Assembly: GCF_024753145.1 (NCBI RefSeq)
Contig: NZ_JANUGU010000003.1
Coordinates: 372,001 to 436,000, forward strand
Length of the DNA stretch: 64,000 nt
DNA from: Massilia terrae
GTDB taxonomy: Bacteria > Pseudomonadota > Gammaproteobacteria > Burkholderiales > Burkholderiaceae_D
Reading direction: 5' to 3'
This document shows, piece by piece, positions 17,743 through 27,000 of this stretch. Made by a program: the position numbers and the translations under genes. How positions within the stretch are numbered: the first letter of the stretch is position 1; each line of letters begins with the position of its first letter. The notes beneath the pieces are model-generated. The model searched no databases, was not told where the DNA came from, and saw only the letters and a list, made by a program, of their open reading frames with translations.

Positions 17743-19103
17743 CGTTGATCCCCTTCGGTGGCGACGGTGCGGCAGGTGGCGAACATGCTGTGCCAGGCCT
17801 GGTCGAGCGCGGCGACGGTCAGGCGCGGTTCGGTCCCGGCGAAGCTGGCGAAATCGGCGATGCGGCCGAGCAGTTCATGCGGATAACCGGCCAGCAGCGG
17901 TCGCCCGCTGGCGCGATGCAGGCGCGCCACCAGGTGTTCGATGGCCGCCTCGTCGCAGTCGATGCCGCGCAGGCGGCCGTGGCGGCGCAGCAGCGCGCGG
18001 TAGGCCGCTTCCGGCAGCGCGCCGAGCGGCACCTTGTAGCCGATGCGGCGCAGGAAGGCGTCGTCGAACACCTCGGCCGGCGGCAGGCTGGTCGCGAACA
18101 CCACGGCGGCGTCGAAGGGCACGCTCTCGGTGTGGCCGCCGGGCAGGGCCAGCTGGTCGACGCCCTGGTCGAGCGGGCCGATCCAGCGGTTGAGCATCTC
18201 GGCCACCGGCAGGCGCTGGCGGCCGACGTCGTCCACCACCAGCATGCCGTTGTTGGCCAACAGCTGCGGCGGCGCGCGCAGCACGCCGGCGGCGGGATCG
18301 TGGCGCAGGTCGAGCATGTCGCGCGAGAGGCCGGCGCCGACCTGGACCAGCGGACGCTGGCAGATCGCCCAGCGCATGTCGGTGCTGCGGCGCTCCTCCT
18401 GCTGGCGCGGCAGCGGCGGCGGGGCGGCATGCAGCAGCGGGTCGTGGATCTGGATGATCTGGCGCTCGACCACCACCGCGTAGGGCACCGCCACCGCGCC
18501 CAGCAGCAATCGCCCGAGCTTGCGCGCCAGCGTGGTCTTGCCGCTGCCGGACGGGCCGTACAGCAGCAGCGCGCGCGCCGAATGGAGGGCCGCGCCGAGC
18601 ATGTCGCGCAGGGCGGGGTCGAGGCCGTCGTCGGCCAGGGCGGCGGCCAGCTCGGCGCGCCCGACGCGCTCGGCGCCGCGCTGGCGCAGCGACTGGCGCT
18701 CGACCACGCTCTTGTAGACCGCAAGCGGCACCGGGGCCGGGCCGAGGTAGCGCGACTGTGCCAGGAAGTCGAGCGCGGTCTTCTGGCCGATCGCGGTGAG
18801 CTGGTACTGGACGTCGATGTCCGAGTCGCCGCACCAGGCCACCTCGACCTGCTGCTCGGCCATCAGGGCATTGAGCACTTCGCGCAGCACGCTGACCGGC
18901 AGCTTGAGCTTGCCCGACAGGGCCGGCAGCGGCGTCTTGCCGGACGCGTGCAGGGCCTTGACCACCAGCTCGGTCACCAGGCGCGGCTCCAGGCCGGTGT
19001 CGCGCACGCCCTTGGGCTGGCGCGGCAGGATCGAGGCAATCGCCAACTCGTCCGTGGCGGGACGGACCCGCAGTTCGGCCGGTGGCGGCAGGGTTTCAAT
19101 CAT
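17739..19103 (-). CDS. AAA family ATPase embedded in the Tad operon
   Basis: Soluble ATPase of 454 residues not among the classical Tad set. An N-terminal region at about 40-115 looks like a winged-helix module (LVTELVVKALHASGKTPLPALSGKLKLPVSVLREVLNALM). The Walker A motif GPSGSGKT is at 183-190, Walker B (MLVVDD) at about 287-292, and an arginine-rich sensor region follows (FDDAFLRRIGYKVPLG). The helical lid is at 385-430. It overlaps rcpC by four bases (ATGA), which strongly suggests co-translation. Role is inferred: a remodelling or regulatory ATPase for pilus assembly. Related ATPases occur in Tad loci of Burkholderiales as far as I recall, without a described function. Confidence 0.8.
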   Translation of the reverse strand: MIETLPPPAELRVRPATDELAIASILPRQPKGVRDTGLEPRLVTELVVKALHASGKTPLPALSGKLKLPVSVLREVLNALMAEQQVEVAWCGDSDIDVQYQLTAIGQKTALDFLAQSRYLGPAPVPLAVYKSVVERQSLRQRGAERVGRAELAAALADDGLDPALRDMLGAALHSARALLLYGPSGSGKTTLARKLGRLLLGAVAVPYAVVVERQIIQIHDPLLHAAPPPLPRQQEERRSTDMRWAICQRPLVQVGAGLSRDMLDLRHDPAAGVLRAPPQLLANNGMLVVDDVGRQRLPVAEMLNRWIGPLDQGVDQLALPGGHTESVPFDAAVVFATSLPPAEVFDDAFLRRIGYKVPLGALPEAAYRALLRRHGRLRGIDCDEAAIEHLVARLHRASGRPLLAGYPHELLGRIADFASFAGTEPRLTVAALDQAWHSMFATCRTVATEGDQR

Positions 19104-19201
19104 CGGGAGTCCCCTTTCGACGGTTCAACTTTCCGACGGACACAGTTGATTCTAGCCAGTGGCCTACAGGCTACTTTTGAGCTTGAGCAAGAAACCCCGG
19201 C

Positions 19202-19729
19202 TCAGGCGTGACGGGCCCACACCACCGCCACGGTGGCCAGCGCGATCGCCAGGCCGTAGGGCATGTCGCCGACGCCGGGGCGGGACAGCGTGGCCGGCAG
19301 CGCCGGCAGGCCGGCCAGCCGCAGCCAGATCGGCCGCAAGAGGTCGCGCAGGTTGCGCAGCGCGGCCCGCACGTGGCCGCGGCCGACGATGATGGCGAGG
19401 GCCATCACGCCGCCCACGCACCAGGCCAGCACGGCGATCTGGAAGGTGGCGGCCGGACCGGCGAAGGCGCCGACCGTGGCCAGCAGCTTGACGTCGCCGG
19501 CGGCCATGCCGCGCAGCAGGTAGAGCGGCAGGAACAGCAGCAGGCCGACGCCGGCGCCAATCAGCCCGTCGAGCAGGCCCGCCCCGCCCAGGCCGGCCTG
19601 CAACGGCAGCGCCACGGCCCAGGCCACCAACAACAGGCGGTTCGGGATCCGGCGGCTGAGCAGGTCCTGGGCGCCGGCCAGCGTCACCAGCGCCAGCAGC
19701 GCGAGGTCGAGGATCATCTGGACGGGCAT
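19202..19729 (-). CDS. tadV: Prepilin peptidase TadV (CpaA, A24 family)
   Basis: Membrane aspartyl protease of 175 residues that processes the Flp prepilin. Family A24 aspartates are visible in QDLLSRRIPN near the N-terminus and in GMAAGDVKLLATVGAFAG. Four to six hydrophobic segments cover the sequence. I chose ATG 19729 because GGAG lies 6 bases upstream; an in-frame TTG at 19741 would add four residues but has no ribosome-binding site. The gene lies between flp and the AAA ATPase gene. Confidence 0.92.
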   Translation of the reverse strand: MPVQMILDLALLALVTLAGAQDLLSRRIPNRLLLVAWAVALPLQAGLGGAGLLDGLIGAGVGLLLFLPLYLLRGMAAGDVKLLATVGAFAGPAATFQIAVLAWCVGGVMALAIIVGRGHVRAALRNLRDLLRPIWLRLAGLPALPATLSRPGVGDMPYGLAIALATVAVVWARHA

Positions 19730-19784
19730 GACGTTCTCCAAAGGGAAAAGCCCTCCACCCGGGGGCGGGCGGAGGGCAAGCGGC

Positions 19785-19979
19785 TTACGACATCCCGGCG
19801 ACGGCGTTGGTCACCTTGGTGGCGATGGTGCTGAAGGCGGTGTTCAGGCCGCCCCCGAGGGCGGTGGCCCCGGCCGTCAGCGCGACCCCGATCAGGGCCG
19901 CGATCAGGCCGTACTCGATCGCGGTGACCCCCGCTTCATCAGCGAGGAAGTCCTTGACTGCGTGAGAGAACTTATTCAT
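19785..19979 (-). CDS. flp: Flp type IVb major pilin
   Basis: Pilin of 64 residues, the structural subunit of the Tad pilus. The short leader MNKFSHAVKDFLADEAG is cut after G17; the mature protein starts VTAIEYGLIAALIGVAL with the invariant Glu+5 and Tyr+6 of Flp pilins. The frame is open further upstream, but GGAG is placed correctly only for ATG 19979. It is the first gene of the minus-strand Tad operon and is separated from the diguanylate cyclase by a 295-base divergent gap. Confidence 0.96.
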   Translation of the reverse strand: MNKFSHAVKDFLADEAGVTAIEYGLIAALIGVALTAGATALGGGLNTAFSTIATKVTNAVAGMS

Positions 19980-20274
19980 GTGAAACTCCATATGGTGGTT
20001 AAGGAGAACAACAGACTGGGCCTTGGCAGCGTTGTTTCCTGCCGTCAGTTCCGGTCCAGTGCGTCCACTATAGGAGACGATCTCCAGAAGGAAGTTGACA
20101 GCACGCAAGCTTTCCGGCGAGCATCTTTATTGGTATGCGGCAATTCAGATCGCAGGCTGATGGACGCGCCGAAAGCGCAACAAGCTGTATTGACGGATTG
20201 CTGGATTTGACAAAAGGCTTTATGCTGCGTGACTTGCAATTCACGCAACGCACGCATCACGGGACAGGAAGCGC

Positions 20275-21303
20275 ATGGATTCGTTGCTGAAACACATGGT
20301 CCACATGACCGGACATCGCGACCACGCGATGCTCGACATGTCGACCATCTCCGCCGTTCAAGAGATGGCGGGCGCGGCCCAGACGCGCATGCTGGGCCTG
20401 TCGCGCAGCGCCGGCCAGGACTGGGTGCGCTCGCGCGCCAGCGTGCGCGGCGACCACCCGGCGCGTGTCGAAGACCAGCTCGGCACCGGGCGCGGCGAGC
20501 CGCTGGACCAGTACCCGGCGCTGGCGCGCTGCCTGGCCGAACACAGCGCGAACGCCACCCAGGACGAGGATGGCCGCAGCACCATGTGGGTGCCGATCTG
20601 GATCGGCGAACATGCCGCTTCCTGCGTGGAGATCGTGCGCACCGCGCCGTTCGACCCGGAAGCGGTGCACATGATCGACGGCATCGTCGGGGTCTACCGC
20701 AACTTCTACAACCTGCTCGACTACAGCGAGCGCGACTCGCTCACCGGCCTGCTCAACCGCAAGACCTTCGACGACCAGCTGGCGCGCATGCTGCAGGCCA
20801 ACCCGGAGCCGCCGCTGCCGGGCCAGCCGGAGCGCCGCCAGCTCACCGCCGAGCACGAACAATGGCTGGCCGTGGTCGACGTCGACCACTTCAAGCTGGT
20901 CAACGACCGCTTCGGCCACCTGTACGGCGACGAAGTGCTGATCCTGATCGCCAACATGCTGCAGAATTCCTTCCGTGCGCACGACCGTGTGTTCCGCTTC
21001 GGCGGCGAGGAATTCGTGGTGCTGCTGCGCGCCGTCACCGAACAGGACGTGGGCCGCATCATCGACCGCTTCCGCTCGGCGGTCGAGCGCCACGTCTTCC
21101 CGCAGGTGGGCAAGGTGACGGTCAGCATCGGCTTCACCCGCATCACGGCCAGCGAATCGCCGGTGGTGACCTTGGGCCATGCGGACCAGGCGCTGTACTA
21201 CGCCAAGTCGCACGGCCGCAACCAGGTGTGCCACTACGACCAGCTGGTGGCGGACGGCCTGCTGCAGACCATCGCCCCCAACGACACGGTGGAGTTTTTC
21301 TAG
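20275..21303 (+). CDS. GGDEF domain diguanylate cyclase
   Basis: Predicted cytoplasmic enzyme of 342 residues that makes cyclic di-GMP from two GTP. The N-terminal 150 residues form a sensor-like region with a possible GAF fold (MWVPIWIGEHAASCVEIVRT), without membrane helices. The GGDEF domain begins at SERDSLTGLLNRKTFD (151). The active-site loop RFGGEEF has GGEEF at 243-247, and RAHD at 234-237 is exactly the RxxD inhibitory site five residues before it, so product inhibition is expected. GGAAG-like purines precede ATG 20275. It is divergent from flp and tail-to-tail with the HD-GYP gene. Confidence 0.93.
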   Translation: MDSLLKHMVHMTGHRDHAMLDMSTISAVQEMAGAAQTRMLGLSRSAGQDWVRSRASVRGDHPARVEDQLGTGRGEPLDQYPALARCLAEHSANATQDEDGRSTMWVPIWIGEHAASCVEIVRTAPFDPEAVHMIDGIVGVYRNFYNLLDYSERDSLTGLLNRKTFDDQLARMLQANPEPPLPGQPERRQLTAEHEQWLAVVDVDHFKLVNDRFGHLYGDEVLILIANMLQNSFRAHDRVFRFGGEEFVVLLRAVTEQDVGRIIDRFRSAVERHVFPQVGKVTVSIGFTRITASESPVVTLGHADQALYYAKSHGRNQVCHYDQLVADGLLQTIAPNDTVEFF

Positions 21304-22511
21304 GCCGCCGCGGCCGCCATGAATTGCATCGGATCGACCTTCCACTTGTCCGGCAGCTCGTGGCGCACGATCTTGTCGGCGCGCGCCAGGTCCACCGTCT
21401 CGGTCCGGATATACGCCTGGCGCTTCGCGTCGAAGAAGGCGTTGACCTTGGGCGTCAGCAGGCTGCTCTCGTGCGGCTCGACCACCACCGCCAGCCGCCC
21501 CGACTCCAGCAGCACCAGCGTGCCCACCGGATAGATGCCGACGCAGCGCACGAACTCCTGCGCCAGCACCGGGCTGAAATGAAATTTGCTCCACTCGTAG
21601 ATCTTGCGCAGCGCATCGGCCGCCGGCAGGCCCTTGTGGTAGACCCGGTCGGCGGTGATGGCGTCGTAGACGTCGACAATCGCCGTCATCTGGGCCAGCT
21701 CGCTGATATCGTCGCCCGCCAGCCGGTCGGGATAGCCGCTGCCGTCGCGCCGCTCATGGTGGTGCAGGGTGATGTCGAGCGGGATCGGGCCGATGCCCGG
21801 CGTCTTGCGCAGGATCTCGTAGCCGTCCTGCGGATGGCGCCGGATGATGGCGAATTCCTCGTCGTCCAGGGAGCCCGGCTTGTTCAGGATGTGGTCGGGG
21901 ACGAAGGCCTTGCCGGTATCGTGCAGCAGGCCGCCGAGCCCGGCCTGGTAAGTGGTCTCGTCGTTCAGGTTGCGCGAGCGGCAGAACGCGACCAGCAGCG
22001 TGCACACGCTGACCGAATGGAGGAAGGTGTAGTCGTCCTTGCCCTTGATTCGCAACAGGCCGAGCAAGGCGCCGGGATTGCGCAGGATCGAGGCGGTGAT
22101 GTTTTCCACCACCGGCGCCACGCGCTCCAGTTCGATCGCCTTGCCGAGCCGCGCATCCTGCATCACTTCGCGCACCAGCCCGGCGGCCTGGCGGCGGATG
22201 TTGGCGGCGCGCTGCAGCTCCTCGGCCATCGAGCTGCGCAGCGGCGCCGGGGCCGGCTGGGCCGCCAGGTCCAGCAACTCGTTCTCGGTCTGGGCGCGCA
22301 CTTCGGCCAGGGTCGGCGCGTCTTCCACGCCCACGCCCTTGCTGCAATCGATGACGACCGAGCGGATCTGGGCGGCGAGGATCTTGCGGATCTCGTCTTC
22401 CGAGCTCACCATGAAGCGATTGCGCACGAACGGGTGTTCAATCCAGCTGCAATCGAGATCATGGATAAACATGCCGACCCGCAACTGCGATGAATCGATC
22501 TTCTTGAGCAT
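21300..22511 (-). CDS. HD-GYP cyclic di-GMP phosphodiesterase with DUF3391
   Basis: Predicted c-di-GMP hydrolase of 403 residues. An N-terminal DUF3391-type domain (MLKKIDSSQLRVGMFIHDLDCSW) is followed by the HD-GYP domain with the metal ligands H165 (FLHSVSVC), HDTGK at 197-201, HP in IRRHPQDGYEIL, the HHHERRDGSGYP block at 250-261 (GYP motif intact) and VDVYDAITADR. All key residues are present, so it should be active. GGAG precedes ATG 22511. Its last four bases overlap those of the diguanylate cyclase (CTAG), so a synthase and a hydrolase of the same messenger converge. Confidence 0.94.
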   Translation of the reverse strand: MLKKIDSSQLRVGMFIHDLDCSWIEHPFVRNRFMVSSEDEIRKILAAQIRSVVIDCSKGVGVEDAPTLAEVRAQTENELLDLAAQPAPAPLRSSMAEELQRAANIRRQAAGLVREVMQDARLGKAIELERVAPVVENITASILRNPGALLGLLRIKGKDDYTFLHSVSVCTLLVAFCRSRNLNDETTYQAGLGGLLHDTGKAFVPDHILNKPGSLDDEEFAIIRRHPQDGYEILRKTPGIGPIPLDITLHHHERRDGSGYPDRLAGDDISELAQMTAIVDVYDAITADRVYHKGLPAADALRKIYEWSKFHFSPVLAQEFVRCVGIYPVGTLVLLESGRLAVVVEPHESSLLTPKVNAFFDAKRQAYIRTETVDLARADKIVRHELPDKWKVDPMQFMAAAAA

Positions 22512-22609
22512 CCGCCTACTCCGGCTGTGTTAATCTCGTGCAAAAACTGTTCCATTGAGTATAACAGTTTGCAAGACAAATATACCTATGGTCGTTACCA
22601 TTTGACAAC

Positions 22610-23542
22610 GTGGAATTACGTCAACTCCGCTATTTCGTCGCCATCATGGACCACGGCTCGCTGTCGCGCGCGGCCCTGGTGCTGCACGTCGCGCAGCCGG
22701 CGCTGACCCAGCAGCTGCGCCAGCTGGAGGAAGAACTGGGCGCCCAGCTGCTGCACCGCTCGGCCCAGGGCGTGAGCGCGACCGACGCCGGGCGCCTGTT
22801 CTACCAGCACGCGCTGGCGATCCTGAAGCAGGTGGCGGACGCGCGCGCGGCGGTGGCGCAATCGACCGGGCGGCCGTCCGGCAGCGTCACGCTGGGCCTG
22901 CCGCACAGCATTTCGGGCGCGCTGGCCCTGCCGCTGCTGACCGCGGCGCGGGCGCGCTATCCGGAAATCACCCTGCAGCTGACGGAAGAAATATCCGGCA
23001 ACCTGATCGAGCAGCTCAAGTCCGGCCGCCTGAACCTGGCGGTGCTGTTCGACGACGGCCAGCCGGGCCAGTTCGCGGCCACGCCGCTGGTCGAGGAAGA
23101 CCTGATGTTCATCTGCCGCAGCGGCTCGGCGCTGGCCCCGGCCGGCGCCGCGGTGAGCCTGCGCGACGCCCTTGCCAGCCACCTGATCCTGCCCGCCCAG
23201 CAACAGGGGGTGCGGCCGCAGATCGAGCAGGTCGCGCGCGCGGCCGGACTGTCGCTCGAAAACATCATCGAGATCAATTCGATCGCGATCCTGCGTTCGG
23301 CCCTGCTGGCCGACATCGGCGCCACCCTGCTGCCGCTGGCGCCGCTGCTGGCCGACGTGCAGGCGGGCACCCTGCGGGCCTGGCCGGTGCACAGCCCGCA
23401 AGTGGCACGCAAGGTCACGCTATGTGCGTCGAAGAATATTCCGCTGACCAACGCGGCGGGCGCGATCGGGCGCCTGGTGCGCGAAGTGACCGAGGAGCTG
23501 TGCGCCGCCGGCAACTGGCCCGGCGCCCGCCTCGCACACTAG
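22610..23542 (+). CDS. LysR family transcriptional regulator
   Basis: DNA-binding regulator of 310 residues starting at GTG 22610 (MELRQLRYFVAIMDHGSLSRAALVLHVAQPALTQQLRQLEEELG, an exact LysR N-terminal helix-turn-helix). The C-terminal part (from about 90) is the periplasmic-binding-protein-like effector domain (GSVTLGLPHSISGALALPLL, LTEEISGNLIEQLKSGRLNLAVL). The pattern resembles the Nac/Cbl and nitrogen assimilation type of LysR protein. It is separated by 485 bases from the following oxidoreductase gene, and the target is unknown. Confidence 0.93.
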   Translation: MELRQLRYFVAIMDHGSLSRAALVLHVAQPALTQQLRQLEEELGAQLLHRSAQGVSATDAGRLFYQHALAILKQVADARAAVAQSTGRPSGSVTLGLPHSISGALALPLLTAARARYPEITLQLTEEISGNLIEQLKSGRLNLAVLFDDGQPGQFAATPLVEEDLMFICRSGSALAPAGAAVSLRDALASHLILPAQQQGVRPQIEQVARAAGLSLENIIEINSIAILRSALLADIGATLLPLAPLLADVQAGTLRAWPVHSPQVARKVTLCASKNIPLTNAAGAIGRLVREVTEELCAAGNWPGARLAH

Positions 23543-24027
23543 GCTGGCCTCGGGCTGGAACGGCGGCCGGGCGGCCCCGGCCTGACCCGTGCAGTTCCGC
23601 CGAAGCTCCTGCACTCATCTCGTCTCTTCCGCCCCGCCCATCGCATCTATTCCTGTCTCATTCCTTCTATTTTTTCCGACGTCGGAAAATTCGACAAAAA
23701 GAGACAGGATGAGACCCAATGAATAGGCCGAAATAGACACATTGAGTGCAGCGACTCGGGCGGGTGGGCCGCCTCCGCGTGCGGCGTTGCGGGCTCACGA
23801 CGGCCAGGCGCGGCGATGCCGCCAGGCTGGGCGAACCATCATTTTTTCTTATACCCCCATCGTTCATCGGTATTTCCAGCCCGGCGCGCGAAACTTCTAC
23901 ACTCGCGCCAGAACGCGGCTTTCCGCCGCGCGCCAGTCGCCCACCGCGACGCCTGCCCGCCCCGGCGCGCGCCCACCCGGCACGCTCCAGACGGGACCAC
24001 ACCAGATCACGAATTTTGGAGACCGCC
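23543..24027. other. 485-base intergenic region with a concentric nested palindrome
   Basis: Between the LysR gene and the oxidoreductase gene there is no convincing reading frame. It holds an 18-bp perfect palindrome, TTTTCCGACGTCGGAAAA (23672-23689), enclosed by outer 9-bp inverted arms TCCTGTCTC (23651-23659) and GAGACAGGA (23701-23709). The two dyads share nearly the same centre. A GC-rich stretch follows and then the leader of the next gene. Confidence 0.6.
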
Positions 24028-27000
24028 ATGCCCGATACCACGGCAGCGCTGCCCCGTGCGCAGCAAGCCGAGCCCACGCTCGCCGCCCCCAGCCTTGCCA
24101 ACGTCAGCCTTGCCAACGTCAGCCTTGCCAACGTCAGCCTTGCCAACGTCAGCCTCGCAAACGTCAGCCTCGACGACAAATACACCGCCAGGTCCGGCAA
24201 AATTTTCCTCTCGGGTATCCAGGCGCTGGTCCGCCTGCCGATGATCCAGCGCGAGCGCGACGCCGCCGCCGGCCTGGACACGGCCGGCTTCATCTCCGGC
24301 TACCGCGGCTCCCCGCTCGGCGGCCTCGACGAAAACCTGTGGAAGGCCAAGGGCCACCTGGAAGCGAACCACATCCAGTTCGTCCCCGGCGTCAACGAAG
24401 ACCTGGCCGCGACCGCCGTGTGGGGCACCCAGACCGTGGGCCTGATCGGCGAGACCAGGTACGACGGCGTGTTCGCCATGTGGTATGGCAAGGGCCCGGG
24501 CGTGGACCGCTGCGGCGACGTCTTCAAGCACATGAACCACGCCGGCACCGCCGCCACCGGCGGCGTGCTGCTGGTGGCCGGCGACGACCACGGCGCCTAC
24601 TCCTCGACCCTGCCGCACCAGTCCGACCACATCTTTTCGGCCTGCATGATCCCGGTGCTCTACCCCTGCAATGTGCAGGAATACCTGGACCTCGGCGTGC
24701 ACGGCTGGGCCATGTCGCGCTTCTCCGGCTGCGCGGTCGCATTCAAGGCGCTGGCCGACACGGTGGAATCGAGCGCCTCGGTGGACGCCGACCCGTTCCG
24801 CGTCGAAGTCAAGCTGCCGCAGGATTTCGCGATGCCCGAAGGCGGCCTGAATACGCAGCTGTCCTCCGTTCCGCTCGGCCTGCAGGCGCGCAACCAGGAA
24901 GCGCTGATGCAGGACTATAAGATCTACGCCGCGCTGGCCTACGCCCGCGAGAACAAGCTCAATCGCGTCACCATCGACAGCCCGAACGCCAAGCTGGGCA
25001 TCATCGCTTCCGGCAAATCCTACCTCGACGTGCTCGAAGCGCTGGAGGACCTGGGCATCGACGAGGCGATGGCCGCGCAAGTCGGACTGCGCCTGTTCAA
25101 GGTCGCGATGATCTGGCCGCTGGAACCGGACGGCGTGCGCGAGTTCGCCCAGGGCCTGGACGAGATCCTGGTGGTGGAAGAGAAGCGCCAGCTGGTCGAA
25201 TACCAGCTCAAGGAACAGCTGTACAACTGGCGCGACGACGTGCGTCCGCACGTGGTCGGCAAGTTCGACGACAAGGGCGAATGGGTGGCCCCGCGCGGCG
25301 AATGGCTGCTGCCGCCGAAGGCCGATTTCTCGGTGTCGCAGGTGGCGCGCGTGATCGCCAAGCGCCTGGCGCGCCTGGACCTCGACGAATCCACGCAAGC
25401 CCTGATCAAGGCGCGCCTGGCCTTCCTCGACGCCAAGGACGCCGTGCTGCAAAAGGCGATCGAGACGCCGTTCCGCCCCGCCTTCTACTGCTCCGGCTGC
25501 CCGCACAACACCTCGACCAAGGTGCCCGAAGGCTCGTTCGCGCTGGCCGGCATCGGCTGCCACGTGATGGCGACCTCGATCTACCCGGAGATGAACAAGC
25601 TCACCACCCACATGGGCGGCGAAGGCGCGCCGTGGATCGGCCAGGCCGCGTTCTCCAAGGTGCCGCACGTGTTCCAGAACCTGGGCGACGGCACCTACTT
25701 CCACTCCGGCTACCTCGCGGTCCGCGCCGCCGTCGCGGCCAAGGTCAATATCACGTACAAGATCCTGTACAACGACGCGGTCGCGATGACCGGCGGCCAG
25801 CCGGTCGACGGCACCACCTCGGTGCCGCACATCGCGCAGCAGATGGCGGCCGAAGGCGTCAAGCGCATCGCGCTGGTCACCGAAGACCTGTCGCGCTACG
25901 CCGACCGCTCGTTGCTGCCGGAGCTGGTCACGATCCACGACCGCAAGCACATCGACGACGTCCAGCGCGAGCTGCGCGAGATTCCCGGCACCACGGTCCT
26001 GATTTACGACCAGACCTGCGCCGCCGAGAAGCGCCGCCGCCGCAAGAAGAACCAGTTCCCGGATCCGGACAAGCGCATGGTGATCAACGAAGCCGTGTGC
26101 GAAGGCTGCGGCGACTGCGGCGTCCAGTCCAACTGCGTGTCGATCCTGCCGAAGGAAACGGAGTTCGGCCGCAAGCGCAGCATCGACCAGTCGGCTTGCA
26201 ACAAGGACTACTCCTGCGTGAAGGGCTTCTGCCCGAGCTTCGTCACGGTCGAAGGCGGCACGCTCAAGAAGAGCAAAGCCGGCGCCGGCAAGGGCGACGA
26301 CGGCTGGGACGAGCTGCCCGCGCCGGCGCTGCCTTCGGTGGACGCGCCGTACAACATCCTCATCAACGGCATCGGCGGCACCGGCGTGATCACGGTCGGC
26401 GCGCTGATGGGCATGGCCGCCCACCTCGAAGGCAAGGGCGCCTCGGTGCTCGACATGACCGGCATGAGCCAGAAGAACGGCTCGGTGACCTCGCACGTGA
26501 AGATCGCCGCCAGCCCGGACCGCTTGCGCGCGCAGCGCATCGCCACCGGCGAAGCGGACCTGGTGCTCGGCTGCGACATGCTGACCGCCGGCGCACACGA
26601 TGCGATCTCGAAAATGCGCCCGGGCCGCACCAGCGCCATCGTCAACCTGCACGAGCAGCCGCCCGGCACCTTCGCCCAGCAGGCCGACTGGGAGTACCCG
26701 GCCGAACAGGTGCGCGCGCTGATCAACGAAGCCGTCGGCGCCACCGAGCATCGGTCCGCCGACTTCATCGACGCCACCAAGCTGGCCACCGCGCTGATGG
26801 GCGATTCGATCGCCGCCAACCTGTTCATGATGGGCTACGCCTGGCAGAAAGGCCTGATCCCGCTGTCGGAAGCGGCCCTGCTGCGCGCGATCGAGCTGAA
26901 TGGCGTGGCGGTTGCCGCCAACAAGAAGAGCTTCCTGTGGGGCCGCCGCGCCGCGGTCGACTTCAAGCGCGTCGAGCGCGTGGTGGCGCCGGCCCAGGCC

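Noticed and set aside
20198..20226. Possible sigma-70 promoter TTGCTG-N17-TATGCT before the diguanylate cyclase.
   Set aside because: Only three of six bases match in the -35 hexamer, so chance cannot be excluded.
24091..24165. Tandem repeats considered as a CRISPR-like array.
   Set aside because: The units are contiguous without spacers and are in-frame coding sequence.
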